Origin: Desulfobacteraceae bacterium UBA5852
GTDB taxonomy: Bacteria > Desulfobacterota > Desulfobacteria > Desulfobacterales > UBA5852
Assembly: GCA_002432195.1 (NCBI GenBank)
Contig: DJGG01000166.1
Coordinates: 1 to 14,703 of the forward strand
DNA length: 14,703 nt
Direction: 5' to 3'
In this document: in pieces, positions 1 through 6,332 of the stretch
Position numbering within the stretch: the stretch's first letter is position 1
Layout: each line of letters starts with the position of its first letter
Program-made: the position numbers and the translations under genes
Notes under the pieces: generated by a model
Seen by the model: the letters and a program-made list of their open reading frames with translations, nothing else
What the model was told of the DNA's origin: nothing
Database searches by the model: none

Positions 1-797
1 ACGAGAAGGGCGCCTTCACCGGGGCGCTGCAGCGGCGGGCGGGCCGTTTCGAGAGCGCCGACGGGGGGACCCTGTTCCTGGACGAGATCGGCGCGATTCC
101 CCCGGCGGTCCAGTCCAAGATCCTGAGGGCCGTGGAATACGGCACCTTCGAGCGGGTGGGCAGTGCGGACCCGGTGGAGGTGGACGTGCGCATCGTGGGC
201 GCCACCCACGCCGACCTGCCGGCCCTCGCCCGGGAGGGCCGCTTCCAGCAGGACCTGCTGGATCGCCTGGCCTTCGAGGTGCTCTTTGTCCCGCCCCTGC
301 GGGTGCGCCGGGGAGACATCCGGCTGCTGGCCGAACACTTCGCCCGTCGCATGGCCGTGGAAGTGGGGCGGGAGGAAGCCCCCCCGTTCAGCGCCGCGGC
401 CCTCCAGGCCCTGGAAGGCCACGGCTGGCCCGGCAACGTCCGGGAACTGAAGAACGTGGTGGAGCGGGCCGTGCATCGCAGCGACGGCAACCCCATCGCG
501 GACATCGTTTTCGACCCCTTCCAGTCCCCCTTCGCGGCGGAGCCCCCGCCGCTTCCGCCGGCGGAGGGGACGGTCCGCCCGGCCCTCGACCAGCCCCCCC
601 TGCGCCCCCTGAAAGCGGCGGTGACCGATCTGGAGGTCAGCCTCCTGCGCCGGGCCCTCACCGCGGCGCGCTTCAACCAGAAGCTGGCCGCACGCCTCCT
701 GGGGTTGAGCTACGACCAGTTCCGGGGGCTGCGGCGCCGGCACGCGCGGCGCCTGGAGTCTCCCGCACCGACTCCCCCAAGCCCCGCGCCCCCGTGA
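1..797 (+). CDS. pspF: PspF-type sigma-54-dependent activator, 5' end cut by window
   Basis: This is the C-terminal part of an AAA+ bacterial enhancer-binding protein. The frame is open from the first complete codon (position 3). It starts just before the GAFTGA sigma-54 contact loop (about bases 9-26) and continues through the Walker B-like LFLDEIG and the RLAFEV and LPPLR-type region (here VPPLRVRRGDI). WPGNVRELKNVVERAVHR follows, then a proline-rich linker and a Fis-type HTH (NQKLAARLLGLSYDQFR). PspF differs from NtrC-like proteins in lacking a receiver domain; that end is outside the window. The line-by-line match in the central domain and the closing HTH closely resembles E. coli PspF, which activates the phage-shock (psp) genes under membrane stress and is inhibited by PspA. 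An Ala/Pro-rich tail of about 15 residues follows the HTH. The psp genes themselves would lie upstream, off-window. Confidence 0.88.
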   Translation, partial: EKGAFTGALQRRAGRFESADGGTLFLDEIGAIPPAVQSKILRAVEYGTFERVGSADPVEVDVRIVGATHADLPALAREGRFQQDLLDRLAFEVLFVPPLRVRRGDIRLLAEHFARRMAVEVGREEAPPFSAAALQALEGHGWPGNVRELKNVVERAVHRSDGNPIADIVFDPFQSPFAAEPPPLPPAEGTVRPALDQPPLRPLKAAVTDLEVSLLRRALTAARFNQKLAARLLGLSYDQFRGLRRRHARRLESPAPTPPSPAPP

Positions 798-905
798 CCC
801 CGGCGCCACCTGGGGCCGAGGGGCGGCGGCTTGCCGGCGCTTACCCGGGGAATTGCCCTTTCCCGGCGCATGCGCCCCAGAACCCCTCTGAAAAGGAGTC
901 CGACC

Positions 906-1100
906 ATGGTCAAGATCAAAACCTTCGCCAGCCCCCTGACGATCTTCCGCACCCGCAACCAGATCGAGGAGCTGGACCAGGCGGTCAACCGGTTCATTGC
1001 CGCCGAGGGGGTTACCCGGGTGGTGACGGTGAGCGACACCTGCACCACCGACGACACCGGCGCCACCATCGGCGTGCTGCGGGTCCTGGCCTACGAGTGA
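906..1100 (+). CDS. Conserved-looking small protein, 64 aa, function unknown
   Basis: The ATG at 906 is preceded by AAAAGGAG (893-899) at good spacing, so this start is preferred over in-frame upstream codons. The product is acidic to neutral, has no membrane segment and contains one cysteine (residue 46, in DTCTTDD). It reads as strand (VKIKTFASP), helix (RNQIEELDQAVNRFIAAEG), strand (TRVVTVSDT) and strand (TIGVLRVLAYE). This compact alpha/beta layout is reminiscent of the roughly 60-residue Cse60-like sporulation-associated family, but I cannot claim membership. It lies 108 bases after pspF on the same strand and could be co-transcribed with it. No terminator is visible between the two genes. 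Confidence 0.72.
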   Translation: MVKIKTFASPLTIFRTRNQIEELDQAVNRFIAAEGVTRVVTVSDTCTTDDTGATIGVLRVLAYE

Positions 1101-1206
1101 GCCCGACGGCGGCTGCCCGGGGGGAATTCCGCCCTAAAGGTGCGCCCGGACGTTCGCGGGCGGCGGGTGGCCGCGCCGGGGATGGGCGGGCAGGGGCCTT
1201 GGCGGG

Positions 1207-1968
1207 CTAGGAAAACCGCAGGAGCAGCCCGCGGGCGGCGTAGGCCACCAGCATGCCCAGGCCGAAGCTGAGGAAGGTGCCGATGATGATGTACTCGGCC
1301 TCCATGCGGTGGCGGGCTTCCCGGACTTCCCCGAACCGCAGGATGGACTTGGCGGCCAGCAGGAACCCGATGCCGGCGGCCTGGTCCATGAGGATGAAGA
1401 GAAAGATCAGCAGGCGCTCGGCCAGGCCGATGACATACCCCCCGTTGGACAGCCCCCGGCCGGTGCCGGGAGGAGATGGGGGATCCGCCGGGAGAGCGGC
1501 GATCTGCTCCAGGAAAGGCCTCACCAGCATGCCGATGACAATCCCGCTGGTCTTGGTGGCCACCACGGCCCCGGACAGCAGTACCAGCCCGGGCAGGTAG
1601 GCGGCCGGCCATAGCCGGACCCAGGTGAGGTCGCTGGCCTGGAGGTGGGGCCCCCGCCACCAGGCCAGCGCCACGAGGATCCCCAGGTGGGCCGCCTGGT
1701 CCAGCAGGAAGGCCCGCAGCCCGTTGCGGCTCAGGTGGGTCTTGGCGGCGTCCAGCGCGGTGTGGGTGAGCAGCAGGGCGGCCGGGATGCGCCACTCCCG
1801 CCAGACGCCGGCGAGCAGATAGGTGGCGGCGGTGACGATGGCCACGTGCTTCAACAGCACCGCGACCCGGGATTTGTCCCGGACATCCCTTTCGGTCTGG
1901 AGCAGGAAATCGCCCACCAGGTGGGCGGCCACCAGGCAGAGCAGCAGTTGGTGGGTGGGGTTCGGCAT
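1207..1968 (-). CDS. DUF3307 family integral membrane protein
   Basis: 253 residues. The N-terminus carries the DUF3307 signature: a hydrophobic helix ending in AAHLVGDFLLQTERD (roughly residues 13-27). Several more hydrophobic helices follow: VAIVTAATYLLAGV, LLLTHTALDAAKTHL, a stretch around LAAYLPGLVLLSGAVVATKTSGIVIGM, LIFLFILMDQAAGIGFLLAAKSIL, and a C-terminal EYIIIGTFLSFGLGMLVAYAARGLLL. The last part resembles the ending of other long DUF3307 proteins. Function is not established. DUF3307 genes often sit beside satD-family genes, and satD lies immediately upstream here, 92 bases away, supporting a functional pair. A stem-loop and an extended -10-like element lie in that gap. The ATG at 1968 is chosen because the family motif begins right after it. 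Confidence 0.82.
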   Translation of the reverse strand: MPNPTHQLLLCLVAAHLVGDFLLQTERDVRDKSRVAVLLKHVAIVTAATYLLAGVWREWRIPAALLLTHTALDAAKTHLSRNGLRAFLLDQAAHLGILVALAWWRGPHLQASDLTWVRLWPAAYLPGLVLLSGAVVATKTSGIVIGMLVRPFLEQIAALPADPPSPPGTGRGLSNGGYVIGLAERLLIFLFILMDQAAGIGFLLAAKSILRFGEVREARHRMEAEYIIIGTFLSFGLGMLVAYAARGLLLRFS

Positions 1969-1985
1969 TCGTGGGTCGGTCCTTC

Positions 1986-2002
1986 ACACCCCGGCGGGGT
2001 GT
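1986..2002 (-). promoter_or_regulatory. GC-rich perfect inverted repeat upstream of the DUF3307 gene
   Basis: Seven-base arms ACACCCC (1986-1992) and GGGGTGT (1996-2002) flank a three-base centre. The element lies 18 bases before the DUF3307 start codon. If transcription starts near 2001, it would form a hairpin at the 5' end of the mRNA. It could also act as a DNA operator. There is no U-tract on either strand, so it is not a standard terminator. Confidence 0.4.
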
Positions 2003-2007
2003 CGCAC

Positions 2008-2013
2008 ATCATA
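2008..2013 (-). promoter_or_regulatory. Candidate extended -10 element for the DUF3307 gene
   Basis: On the minus strand this reads TGTTATGAT, a TG-N extension joined to TATGAT (five of six matches to TATAAT), in an AT-rich patch between satD and the DUF3307 gene. No good -35 box lies 16-18 bases upstream, so activity would depend on the extended -10. The call is tentative. Confidence 0.3.
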
Positions 2014-2039
2014 ACAGGTCTATGGCGTTGTAGTGTGTG

Positions 2040-2063
2040 TAAACAAGTTTTATGGATTGTTTA
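2040..2063. promoter_or_regulatory. AT-rich palindrome at the satD 3' end (candidate operator 2)
   Basis: TAAACAA (2040-2046) and TTGTTTA (2057-2063) are perfect seven-base inverted arms with a 10-base spacer. The element overlaps the satD stop codon and lies upstream of the DUF3307 gene. Its half-site AAACAAG recurs at 2791-2797, upstream of satD. The surrounding DNA is strongly GC-rich, so two related AT-rich dyads in front of two neighbouring genes suggest binding sites for one regulator. Confidence 0.4.
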
Positions 2064-2738
2064 TCCCGAGCGCTCCAGGACACCTTCGAAATAGACGAGG
2101 CCTTCCCCGATGGTGTGCCACCCGGCCCGCTGGAGGTGCTGGGCCACGGCCTGCTGGGTGATGGCCGGCTGCCAGCAGGTCGCGGCGATCTCCTGCTGGG
2201 TCAGCCCGCGGAGGGCGCCCCCGACGGCCCGGGCCTGGGGGACTGTCCAGTTCCAGGCCCACTCGTCGATGAGGCGCACCACCACCCGCAGCGACCGGGC
2301 CAGGAGGGAGTCGGAAGCTTCCGCCAGGCCGAAATCCATCCGCTCCCGGCGCGTCATGGACTGCAGCAGGCCGCCGGAAACCCGGAAGGCAGGGCCGTCG
2401 CCTGCGGAAACCCCCTCCGGCGGCAGAAAGTCGATGGGTCCCACCCCGATGGCCAGGCGACTGTCGGCCCGGTCCTCGCCGGTATGGGTCTTGAGCAGGG
2501 CGCGGAAGGCCAGACCCACCCGGAGGCTCAGGCGGGGGTCGCGTACCAGCAACTGCCAGCCGTCTCCACGGTAGACATCCAGGGGGCGGGGAATGGCCGG
2601 GCCGAACCACGCCTGGAGGTCCGCGGCCACGCGGGCCATGGCGGCATGCAGGCGACGGCGCTCCGCGCCGGTGTAACGGCTGGAGTCGACGATGTCGCCG
2701 GTGATGATGGCGCAGGGCGCGCGCTGGTCGCTGGCCAT
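2061..2738 (-). CDS. satD: SatD family protein
   Basis: 225 residues from the ATG at 2738 (MASDQRAP). Earlier in-frame codons would add a low-complexity Pro/Gly stretch. The N-terminus has the family opening IITGDIVDSSRYT (residues 11-23), then YRGDGWQLLV (56-65) and RLAIGVGPIDF (94-104). GPAFRVSGGLL (115-125) follows, and a C-terminal helix-turn-helix-like segment around LTQQEIAATCWQPAITQQAVAQHLQRAGW (179-207). The founding SatD belongs to the sat acid-tolerance locus of Streptococcus mutans, and its biochemical role is unclear. The order of motifs looks like a divergent class III nucleotide-cyclase core (see findings). It lies between a STAS gene and a DUF3307 gene on the same strand. The Shine-Dalgarno (GGGGG) is weak. 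Confidence 0.8.
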   Translation of the reverse strand: MASDQRAPCAIITGDIVDSSRYTGAERRRLHAAMARVAADLQAWFGPAIPRPLDVYRGDGWQLLVRDPRLSLRVGLAFRALLKTHTGEDRADSRLAIGVGPIDFLPPEGVSAGDGPAFRVSGGLLQSMTRRERMDFGLAEASDSLLARSLRVVVRLIDEWAWNWTVPQARAVGGALRGLTQQEIAATCWQPAITQQAVAQHLQRAGWHTIGEGLVYFEGVLERSG

Positions 2739-2791
2739 GAGGACCCCCGGAAGGTTTGGGGCAGGGGGGGCGGGTGGCAGGCGCCCCCCGA

Positions 2792-2811
2792 AACAAGCCT
2801 TAGCACTTGTT
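2792..2811. promoter_or_regulatory. AT-rich palindrome upstream of satD (candidate operator 1)
   Basis: AACAAG (2792-2797) and CTTGTT (2806-2811) are six-base inverted arms with an eight-base spacer, 53 bases upstream of the satD start. The half-site extends to AAACAAG and matches that of the palindrome at 2040-2063. This is the only AT-rich patch in the interval between satD and the STAS gene, so it probably marks the satD promoter/operator. Confidence 0.4.
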
Positions 2812-2831
2812 ATGCACCGGCACAACCCCGT

Positions 2832-3209
2832 TCATGGACCGGGTGGAGCCCCAGCGTTGATCCAGCGGCGGGCCTCCTCCGTCTGGTCCGCATCGAAGTA
2901 GGCCGTGGAAATGCCGCTGAAGAGCCCGAAGAGGGCCGTCCAGGTGCGCTTCCAAGCGCGATCCCCCACCACGGCCAGCCGCTCCAGGTGGGGCGCGCTC
3001 AGCCGGGCGAAGCGCAGGTCTTCGTAGAGGGCCTCGGCGCTGTTGAAGGAAGGGTAGTGCTCCACCCCCACCAGCAACCGCACGGGTCCGTGCCGTTGGG
3101 CGTGGGCGGCGATGTGACGGATGATGTCGTCGGTCTCGCGGTCGCCGATGGGGCCTCGGATGGACAAGGCCAGCAACGGTCCGGGGAGTGTGGGAAAGAG
3201 CCGGTGCAT
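2832..3209 (-). CDS. SpoIIAA-like (STAS-fold) family protein
   Basis: 125 residues. The ATG at 3209 is chosen because AGGAGG sits five bases upstream of it; a longer in-frame start at 3314 would add 35 Ala/Gly/Pro-rich residues. The sequence follows the SpoIIAA-like family pattern (PF11964 type). It has VRLLVGVEHYPSFNSAEALYEDLRF in the middle, then the conserved stretch LERLAVVGDRAWKRTW, then a C-terminal TAYFDADQTEEARRWI. Members are small soluble proteins with a STAS-like fold. They are found widely in proteobacteria and their role is mostly unknown. The gene is upstream of satD on the same strand, with a 93-base gap holding an AT-rich palindrome, so satD may have its own promoter. Confidence 0.82.
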   Translation of the reverse strand: MHRLFPTLPGPLLALSIRGPIGDRETDDIIRHIAAHAQRHGPVRLLVGVEHYPSFNSAEALYEDLRFARLSAPHLERLAVVGDRAWKRTWTALFGLFSGISTAYFDADQTEEARRWINAGAPPGP

Positions 3210-3442
3210 GCCCGCCTCCTGGGGGCCTGGAGCATACGCCGCCGCCGGGGCCGCGGGAGTGGGGCCTCCACGGGCGGCTCCCTGCAATATGGTGATGCTC
3301 ACCCCCCGGGGCAAGCCCCGGCGGCCGCCGGCGCGCAGCGGTAGAGGGAGGAATTGTTCGAGCTGGCCAGGGCCACCGGCGCAACGCCGTGGCGTTCCCC
3401 TGCTGCTGCCCCGGAGGAATTTGACCGGTTTCCCGCCCCCCT
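3210..3442. other. Intergenic region with no protein gene identified
   Basis: About 300 bases separate the STAS-fold gene from the ogt/ada-like gene. I see no convincing coding sequence. It contains the candidate promoter at 3286-3314, a short hairpin at 3306-3321, and the nine-base word CAGCGGTAG (3336-3344), which recurs at 3457-3465 inside the loop of the terminator. A plus-oriented terminator closes the region, so a small plus-strand RNA is possible. Confidence 0.4.
3286..3314 (-). promoter_or_regulatory. Candidate sigma-70-type promoter for the STAS-fold gene
   Basis: On the minus strand, TTGCCC (3309-3314, four of six to consensus) is followed after exactly 17 bases by CATATT (3286-3291, four of six). 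It lies about 75 bases upstream of the ATG at 3209. The -35 side overlaps a GC hairpin (3306-3321, CCGGGG-CAAG-CCCCGG). Plausible but weak. Confidence 0.3.
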
Positions 3443-3487
3443 ATCCCCGACCCGCCCAGCGGTAGCGGACGGCTCGGGGATTTTTTT
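3443..3487 (+). terminator. Rho-independent terminator in plus orientation, no evident upstream gene
   Basis: ATCCCCGA (3443-3450) pairs perfectly with TCGGGGAT (3474-3481). The 23-base loop can form a further small hairpin (CCGC-CCA-GCGG, 3452-3462). The stem runs directly into seven Ts (3481-3487). On the minus strand the stem is preceded by As and not followed by Ts, so it cannot serve the adjacent minus-strand methyltransferase gene as a canonical terminator. Confidence 0.6.
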
Positions 3488-3513
3488 CGGCGGCTTCCGG
3501 GAAACCACGCCCA

Positions 3514-4395
3514 TCAGGCGGGCCGGTGCTCCGGGGGACCGGCCGGGTGCACCCGGGCCGCTTCCCACCCCAGGATGGCCTTCTTGCGGGCCGGTCCCTC
3601 CCCGTAATGGCCGAAGATCCCCATCTTGCGGATCACGCGGTGGCAGGGGATCAGGAAAGGGATGGGGTTGCGGCCCACGGCGTTGCCCACGGCCCGGGCG
3701 GCCCCGGGCAGCCCGATGTGCCGCGCGAGGTCCTCGTAGGTCACGGCCTTGCCCAGCGGGATGCGCAGCAGGGCCTGCCAGACCTGGATCTGGAAGTTGG
3801 TCCCCCGCACGTGAAGGTGCAGGGGGGCCGGCGGCTCGAGGGGTTCGCGGGGAAACACCCCGGCGGCCAGGGGCGCGGTTGCCGCGGGATCGTGGCGCAA
3901 CACCGCCCGGGGCCACTGGGCCTGCAGCCAGGCCGCCATGGCCGCCGTTTCCCCGGGGGGGACGAAGCGCAGGTTGCAGATCCCCCGGTCGGTTACGGCC
4001 AGCAGGCAATCGCCGAAGGGGGAGGGGTGGATGCCGTAGGCGATGGTCAGGCCCCGGCCGCGCTGCTTGATCTCCCCGGGGGTGGCCGCCTCGCAGGCCA
4101 CCATCAGGTCGTGCAGCCGACCGGCCCCGGAGAGGCCCGCATCGTAGGCCGCCTCCAGGACGCTGGCCGAGTCCTGGATGAGCCGCCGGGCGTATTCCTT
4201 GGTGAGAAACTGGAGGAAGCGCTTGGGGCTGATGCCCACCCAGCGGCTGAAGAGGCGCTGGAAGTGGAATTCGCTGAGGCCCGCGGCAGCGGCGATGTCC
4301 GCCAGGGGCGGCTGGTGCGCAAAGCCGTCTTCGAGAAAGGCGATGGCCGCCTCGACGCGCTGGTAGTCCCGGCTGAGTTGGGTCATGTCGGTCAT
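3514..4395 (-). CDS. AraC-HTH / O6-methylguanine-DNA methyltransferase fusion (Ada-like, no N-terminal zinc domain)
   Basis: 293 residues. The ATG at 4395 has GAGGTG four bases upstream. Residues 8-105 form an AraC-type HTH (LADIAAAAGLSEFHFQRLFSRWVGISPKRFL). A methyltransferase N-subdomain follows, then the catalytic domain. In it, FQIQVWQALLRIPLGKAVTYEDLA leads to the active site PCHRV (residues 250-254, acceptor Cys251) and a final GHYGEGPARKKAILGWE. The protein transfers O6-alkyl groups from guanine or thymine to Cys251, and the HTH suggests DNA-binding regulation. E. coli Ada also has an N-terminal zinc/phosphotriester domain that switches on transcription; it is absent here, and the HTH is nearly at the N-terminus. 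The gene ends the M48/rhodanese minus-strand series, 85 bases downstream of the rhodanese stop. Confidence 0.92.
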   Translation of the reverse strand: MTDMTQLSRDYQRVEAAIAFLEDGFAHQPPLADIAAAAGLSEFHFQRLFSRWVGISPKRFLQFLTKEYARRLIQDSASVLEAAYDAGLSGAGRLHDLMVACEAATPGEIKQRGRGLTIAYGIHPSPFGDCLLAVTDRGICNLRFVPPGETAAMAAWLQAQWPRAVLRHDPAATAPLAAGVFPREPLEPPAPLHLHVRGTNFQIQVWQALLRIPLGKAVTYEDLARHIGLPGAARAVGNAVGRNPIPFLIPCHRVIRKMGIFGHYGEGPARKKAILGWEAARVHPAGPPEHRPA

Positions 4396-4480
4396 CGGGC
4401 ACCTCACTGGGGGGGTGGCGGGTTGATGGACGCCCCCACCATAGGGCCCGCCGCCGAGGGGGACAACCCGATTCTTGCGT

Positions 4481-5335
4481 TCAGGGGGGTGTGAGGGTCT
4501 CGGGAACCTGCCGGTCCAGGAGGCTGCCGAGGTGCCGGAGGTGGGTTTTCTCCTCCTCGGCCAGATCGAGGAAGACCTGGCGGTCGGCCTCCGCGGCAAT
4601 CCGCCGGCCGAGGCGCAGGTAGAGGTCCAGGGCCTGGGTTTCCAGTCCCATGGCCAGGTCCAGGACCCCGGTGACCGTCTCCACCGCGGGGCCCTGGAGG
4701 CGGATGAAATCCTCGGTGGTGACCCCCCCCTCCATCTGTCCGGCATCGATGCGCTCCTCGAAGGCCCGGCGTTCCATGGGCTGGGGGAGGAGGCGGGTGT
4801 AGAGCTGGAACAACCGCTCCTTGTGGCGGTCCTCCACCGCCGCCAGTTCTCCCAGCAGCAGGGCCACCCGGGAGTTTCCGGAGGCGGCCGCCATGGCGGC
4901 GTAAAAGCTCCGCAGACCCTCCTCTAGGCCGTAACTCAGCACGATCCACTCGGCGGGGGTTTCATTTCCGGTGAAAGGCGTCAGGCCGGCCTCGGGGGGC
5001 CCCGCGGCCGTGCGCCCGTCCCAGGCCTTGATGCCCCCCTGGAGGTTGTAGACCGTGGCAAAGCCCTGGCCCGCCAGCAGCTGGGCGGCCGCCCGGCTGC
5101 GGCCCCCCACGGCGCAATAGACCACCACGGGGAGCTCCCGGGGAATTTCCCCCAGGCGGCCGGTCAATTCGGGAAGGGGCACCAGGGTGGCGCCGGGTAT
5201 GCGGGCGTTCCCGTATTCCGAGGGCTGGCGCACGTCCAGGAGGGTGTAGCTGCCTTCCGCATGGCGGGCCATGAAATCCCGCAATTCCTCGCCGGCCATG
5301 GCGGCAACGGGGGTGAAGAACTGTTTCCAACGCAT
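4481..5335 (-). CDS. Rhodanese / ferritin-like (rubrerythrin-type) diiron fusion protein
   Basis: 284 residues. Residues 10-106 are a rhodanese domain with LLDVRQPSEYGNARIPGA, the active-site loop YCAVGGRSR (Cys74) and the closing LQGGIKAWDG. After a short linker, residues about 128-275 form a four-helix ferritin-like domain with two carboxylate/histidine pairs in ExxH arrangement: E168/H171 (AAVEDRHKE) and E262/H265 (AEEEKTHL). E138 or E139 and E232 are likely further ligands. Rhodaneses carry sulfane sulfur as a cysteine persulfide; rubrerythrin-like domains handle peroxide or sense redox. The fusion suggests sulfur or oxidative-stress handling. The start lies 12 bases after the stop of the M48 gene, so the two are translated from one operon. 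No signal peptide, so cytoplasmic. Confidence 0.88.
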   Translation of the reverse strand: MRWKQFFTPVAAMAGEELRDFMARHAEGSYTLLDVRQPSEYGNARIPGATLVPLPELTGRLGEIPRELPVVVYCAVGGRSRAAAQLLAGQGFATVYNLQGGIKAWDGRTAAGPPEAGLTPFTGNETPAEWIVLSYGLEEGLRSFYAAMAAASGNSRVALLLGELAAVEDRHKERLFQLYTRLLPQPMERRAFEERIDAGQMEGGVTTEDFIRLQGPAVETVTGVLDLAMGLETQALDLYLRLGRRIAAEADRQVFLDLAEEEKTHLRHLGSLLDRQVPETLTPP

Positions 5336-5347
5336 GGGGCGGCTCCG

Positions 5348-6205
5348 TTATTTCCGGTAATAGCGCAGGGCTTCGGGCAGGTCGCGCTGGATATCGGCGA
5401 TGCGCGTCTCCGGGGCCGGGTGGGTGGAAAGCAGTTCGGGGGGGCGTTCCCCGCCCCCGGCGTTCATGCGCTCCCAGAAGGGGATGGCTTCCCGGGGGTC
5501 GTAGCCGGCCCGGGCCATGATGATCAGACCGATGTGGTCGGCTTCGCTTTCGTGCAGCCGACTGTAAGGCAGCAGGAGGCCCATGTTGGCGCCCACCCCA
5601 TAGGCCTTCATGAACAGGCTCTGGGTGGCCGCCGGTTGTTGGGAGAGGGCCACCGACAGGGCCGTGGCCCCCATCTGGGCCATGAGGCCCTGGCTCATGC
5701 GCTCGTTGCCGTGGCCGGCGATGGCGTGGGCCACCTCGTGGCCCAGAACCACGGCCAGGCCGGTTTCATCCCGGGTGTATTTCAGGATCCCGGTGTAGAC
5801 GGCGGCCTTGCCCCCGGGCATGACCCAGGCGTTGGCGGTCTTGTCGTCCTCGATGAGGTTGAACTCCCATTTCAGGTCCTTGATCTTGTCCCCGTGGCCC
5901 TGCTCCTCCAGAAAGGCTTCGGCCGCCTTGGCGATGCGGTTGCCCACGCCGCGCACCATTCGCACCTTGGCGGTGTCGCCGGAGAGCTTGGCGTCCTTGA
6001 GCACCTCCTGGTACTGCTGCAGGCCCATGGAGGCCAGTTCGCCGTCCGGCACCATCTGAAAGCTCTGACGCTGGGTGAAGGGCACGGTGGTGCAGCCCGC
6101 CAGCCCCAGGACGGCCAGCGCCGCCAGCCACAGACCCTTGCGCGCCCAAGCGCCCGCAACCCGTGTGCCCGCGGCCGGTGGCCGCGGTTGCGTAACTCCG
6201 CGCAT
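5348..6205 (-). CDS. M48 family zinc metallopeptidase lipoprotein (LoiP-like)
   Basis: 285 residues. The ATG at 6205 has AAGGGG seven to nine bases upstream. An N-terminal signal (Arg/Lys region, then LWLAALAVLGLAGC) ends in a lipobox with lipidated Cys38, so the protein is anchored in the outer or inner membrane facing the periplasm. The catalytic motif HEVAH is at residues 156-160, and the third zinc ligand lies in HESEAD (E219). The C-terminal LLSTHPAPETRIADIQ is typical of LoiP/YggG-type and other single-domain periplasmic M48 peptidases, which act in envelope quality control. The signal region is longer than usual, with a 20-residue basic pre-region. First gene of a minus-strand operon with the rhodanese fusion, and divergent from the chromate transporter gene. 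Confidence 0.93.
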   Translation of the reverse strand: MRGVTQPRPPAAGTRVAGAWARKGLWLAALAVLGLAGCTTVPFTQRQSFQMVPDGELASMGLQQYQEVLKDAKLSGDTAKVRMVRGVGNRIAKAAEAFLEEQGHGDKIKDLKWEFNLIEDDKTANAWVMPGGKAAVYTGILKYTRDETGLAVVLGHEVAHAIAGHGNERMSQGLMAQMGATALSVALSQQPAATQSLFMKAYGVGANMGLLLPYSRLHESEADHIGLIIMARAGYDPREAIPFWERMNAGGGERPPELLSTHPAPETRIADIQRDLPEALRYYRK

Positions 6206-6332
6206 GTCGGTTCCCCTTTCCCTGGTTTCCTGGTTTTCGGCCTTCCCGCGACCCCCGGGAGCGATGGCCGCGCCCCGTCACCTCCGTGAGGTCCCCGGCG
6301 GGGTCCTTCCATTTTTAAGCACCGGAACGAAG
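6206..6332. other. Divergent intergenic region between the M48 peptidase and chromate transporter genes
   Basis: At least 127 bases (up to about 290 if the transporter starts later) should hold both divergent promoters. I see a CCCC-GGC-GGGG hairpin near 6290-6305 followed by a short T-run (6312-6316), but no clear -35/-10 pair on either strand. Confidence 0.35.

Noticed and set aside
820..834. Possible sigma-54 promoter (GG-N10-GC ending TTGC) before the 64-residue gene
   Set aside because: Only the invariant GG and TTGC match; the rest of the -24 element is unlike consensus, and such matches are common by chance in GC-rich DNA.
2052..3344. A 430-codon open frame on the plus strand
   Set aside because: It is antisense to the satD and STAS-fold genes, whose products match known families; the frame is Gly/Pro/Ala-rich with no motif and stays open because of high GC.
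3354..3513. Plus-strand frame from TTG 3354, just after GGGAGGAA
   Set aside because: The ribosome-binding-like site is too close to the start, the frame runs into Arg/Pro/Gly shadow sequence over the ada-like gene, and it reads straight through the terminator at 3443-3487.
5261..6289. A 342-codon plus-strand open frame over the M48 peptidase gene
   Set aside because: The opposite strand encodes an intact M48 lipoprotein with HEVAH and a lipobox; this frame has no recognisable domain.
1989..6302. The palindrome CCCCGGCGGGG near 1989-1999 and again near 6292-6302
   Set aside because: In DNA this rich in G and C an 11-base self-complementary word recurring once is not convincing evidence of a shared site.
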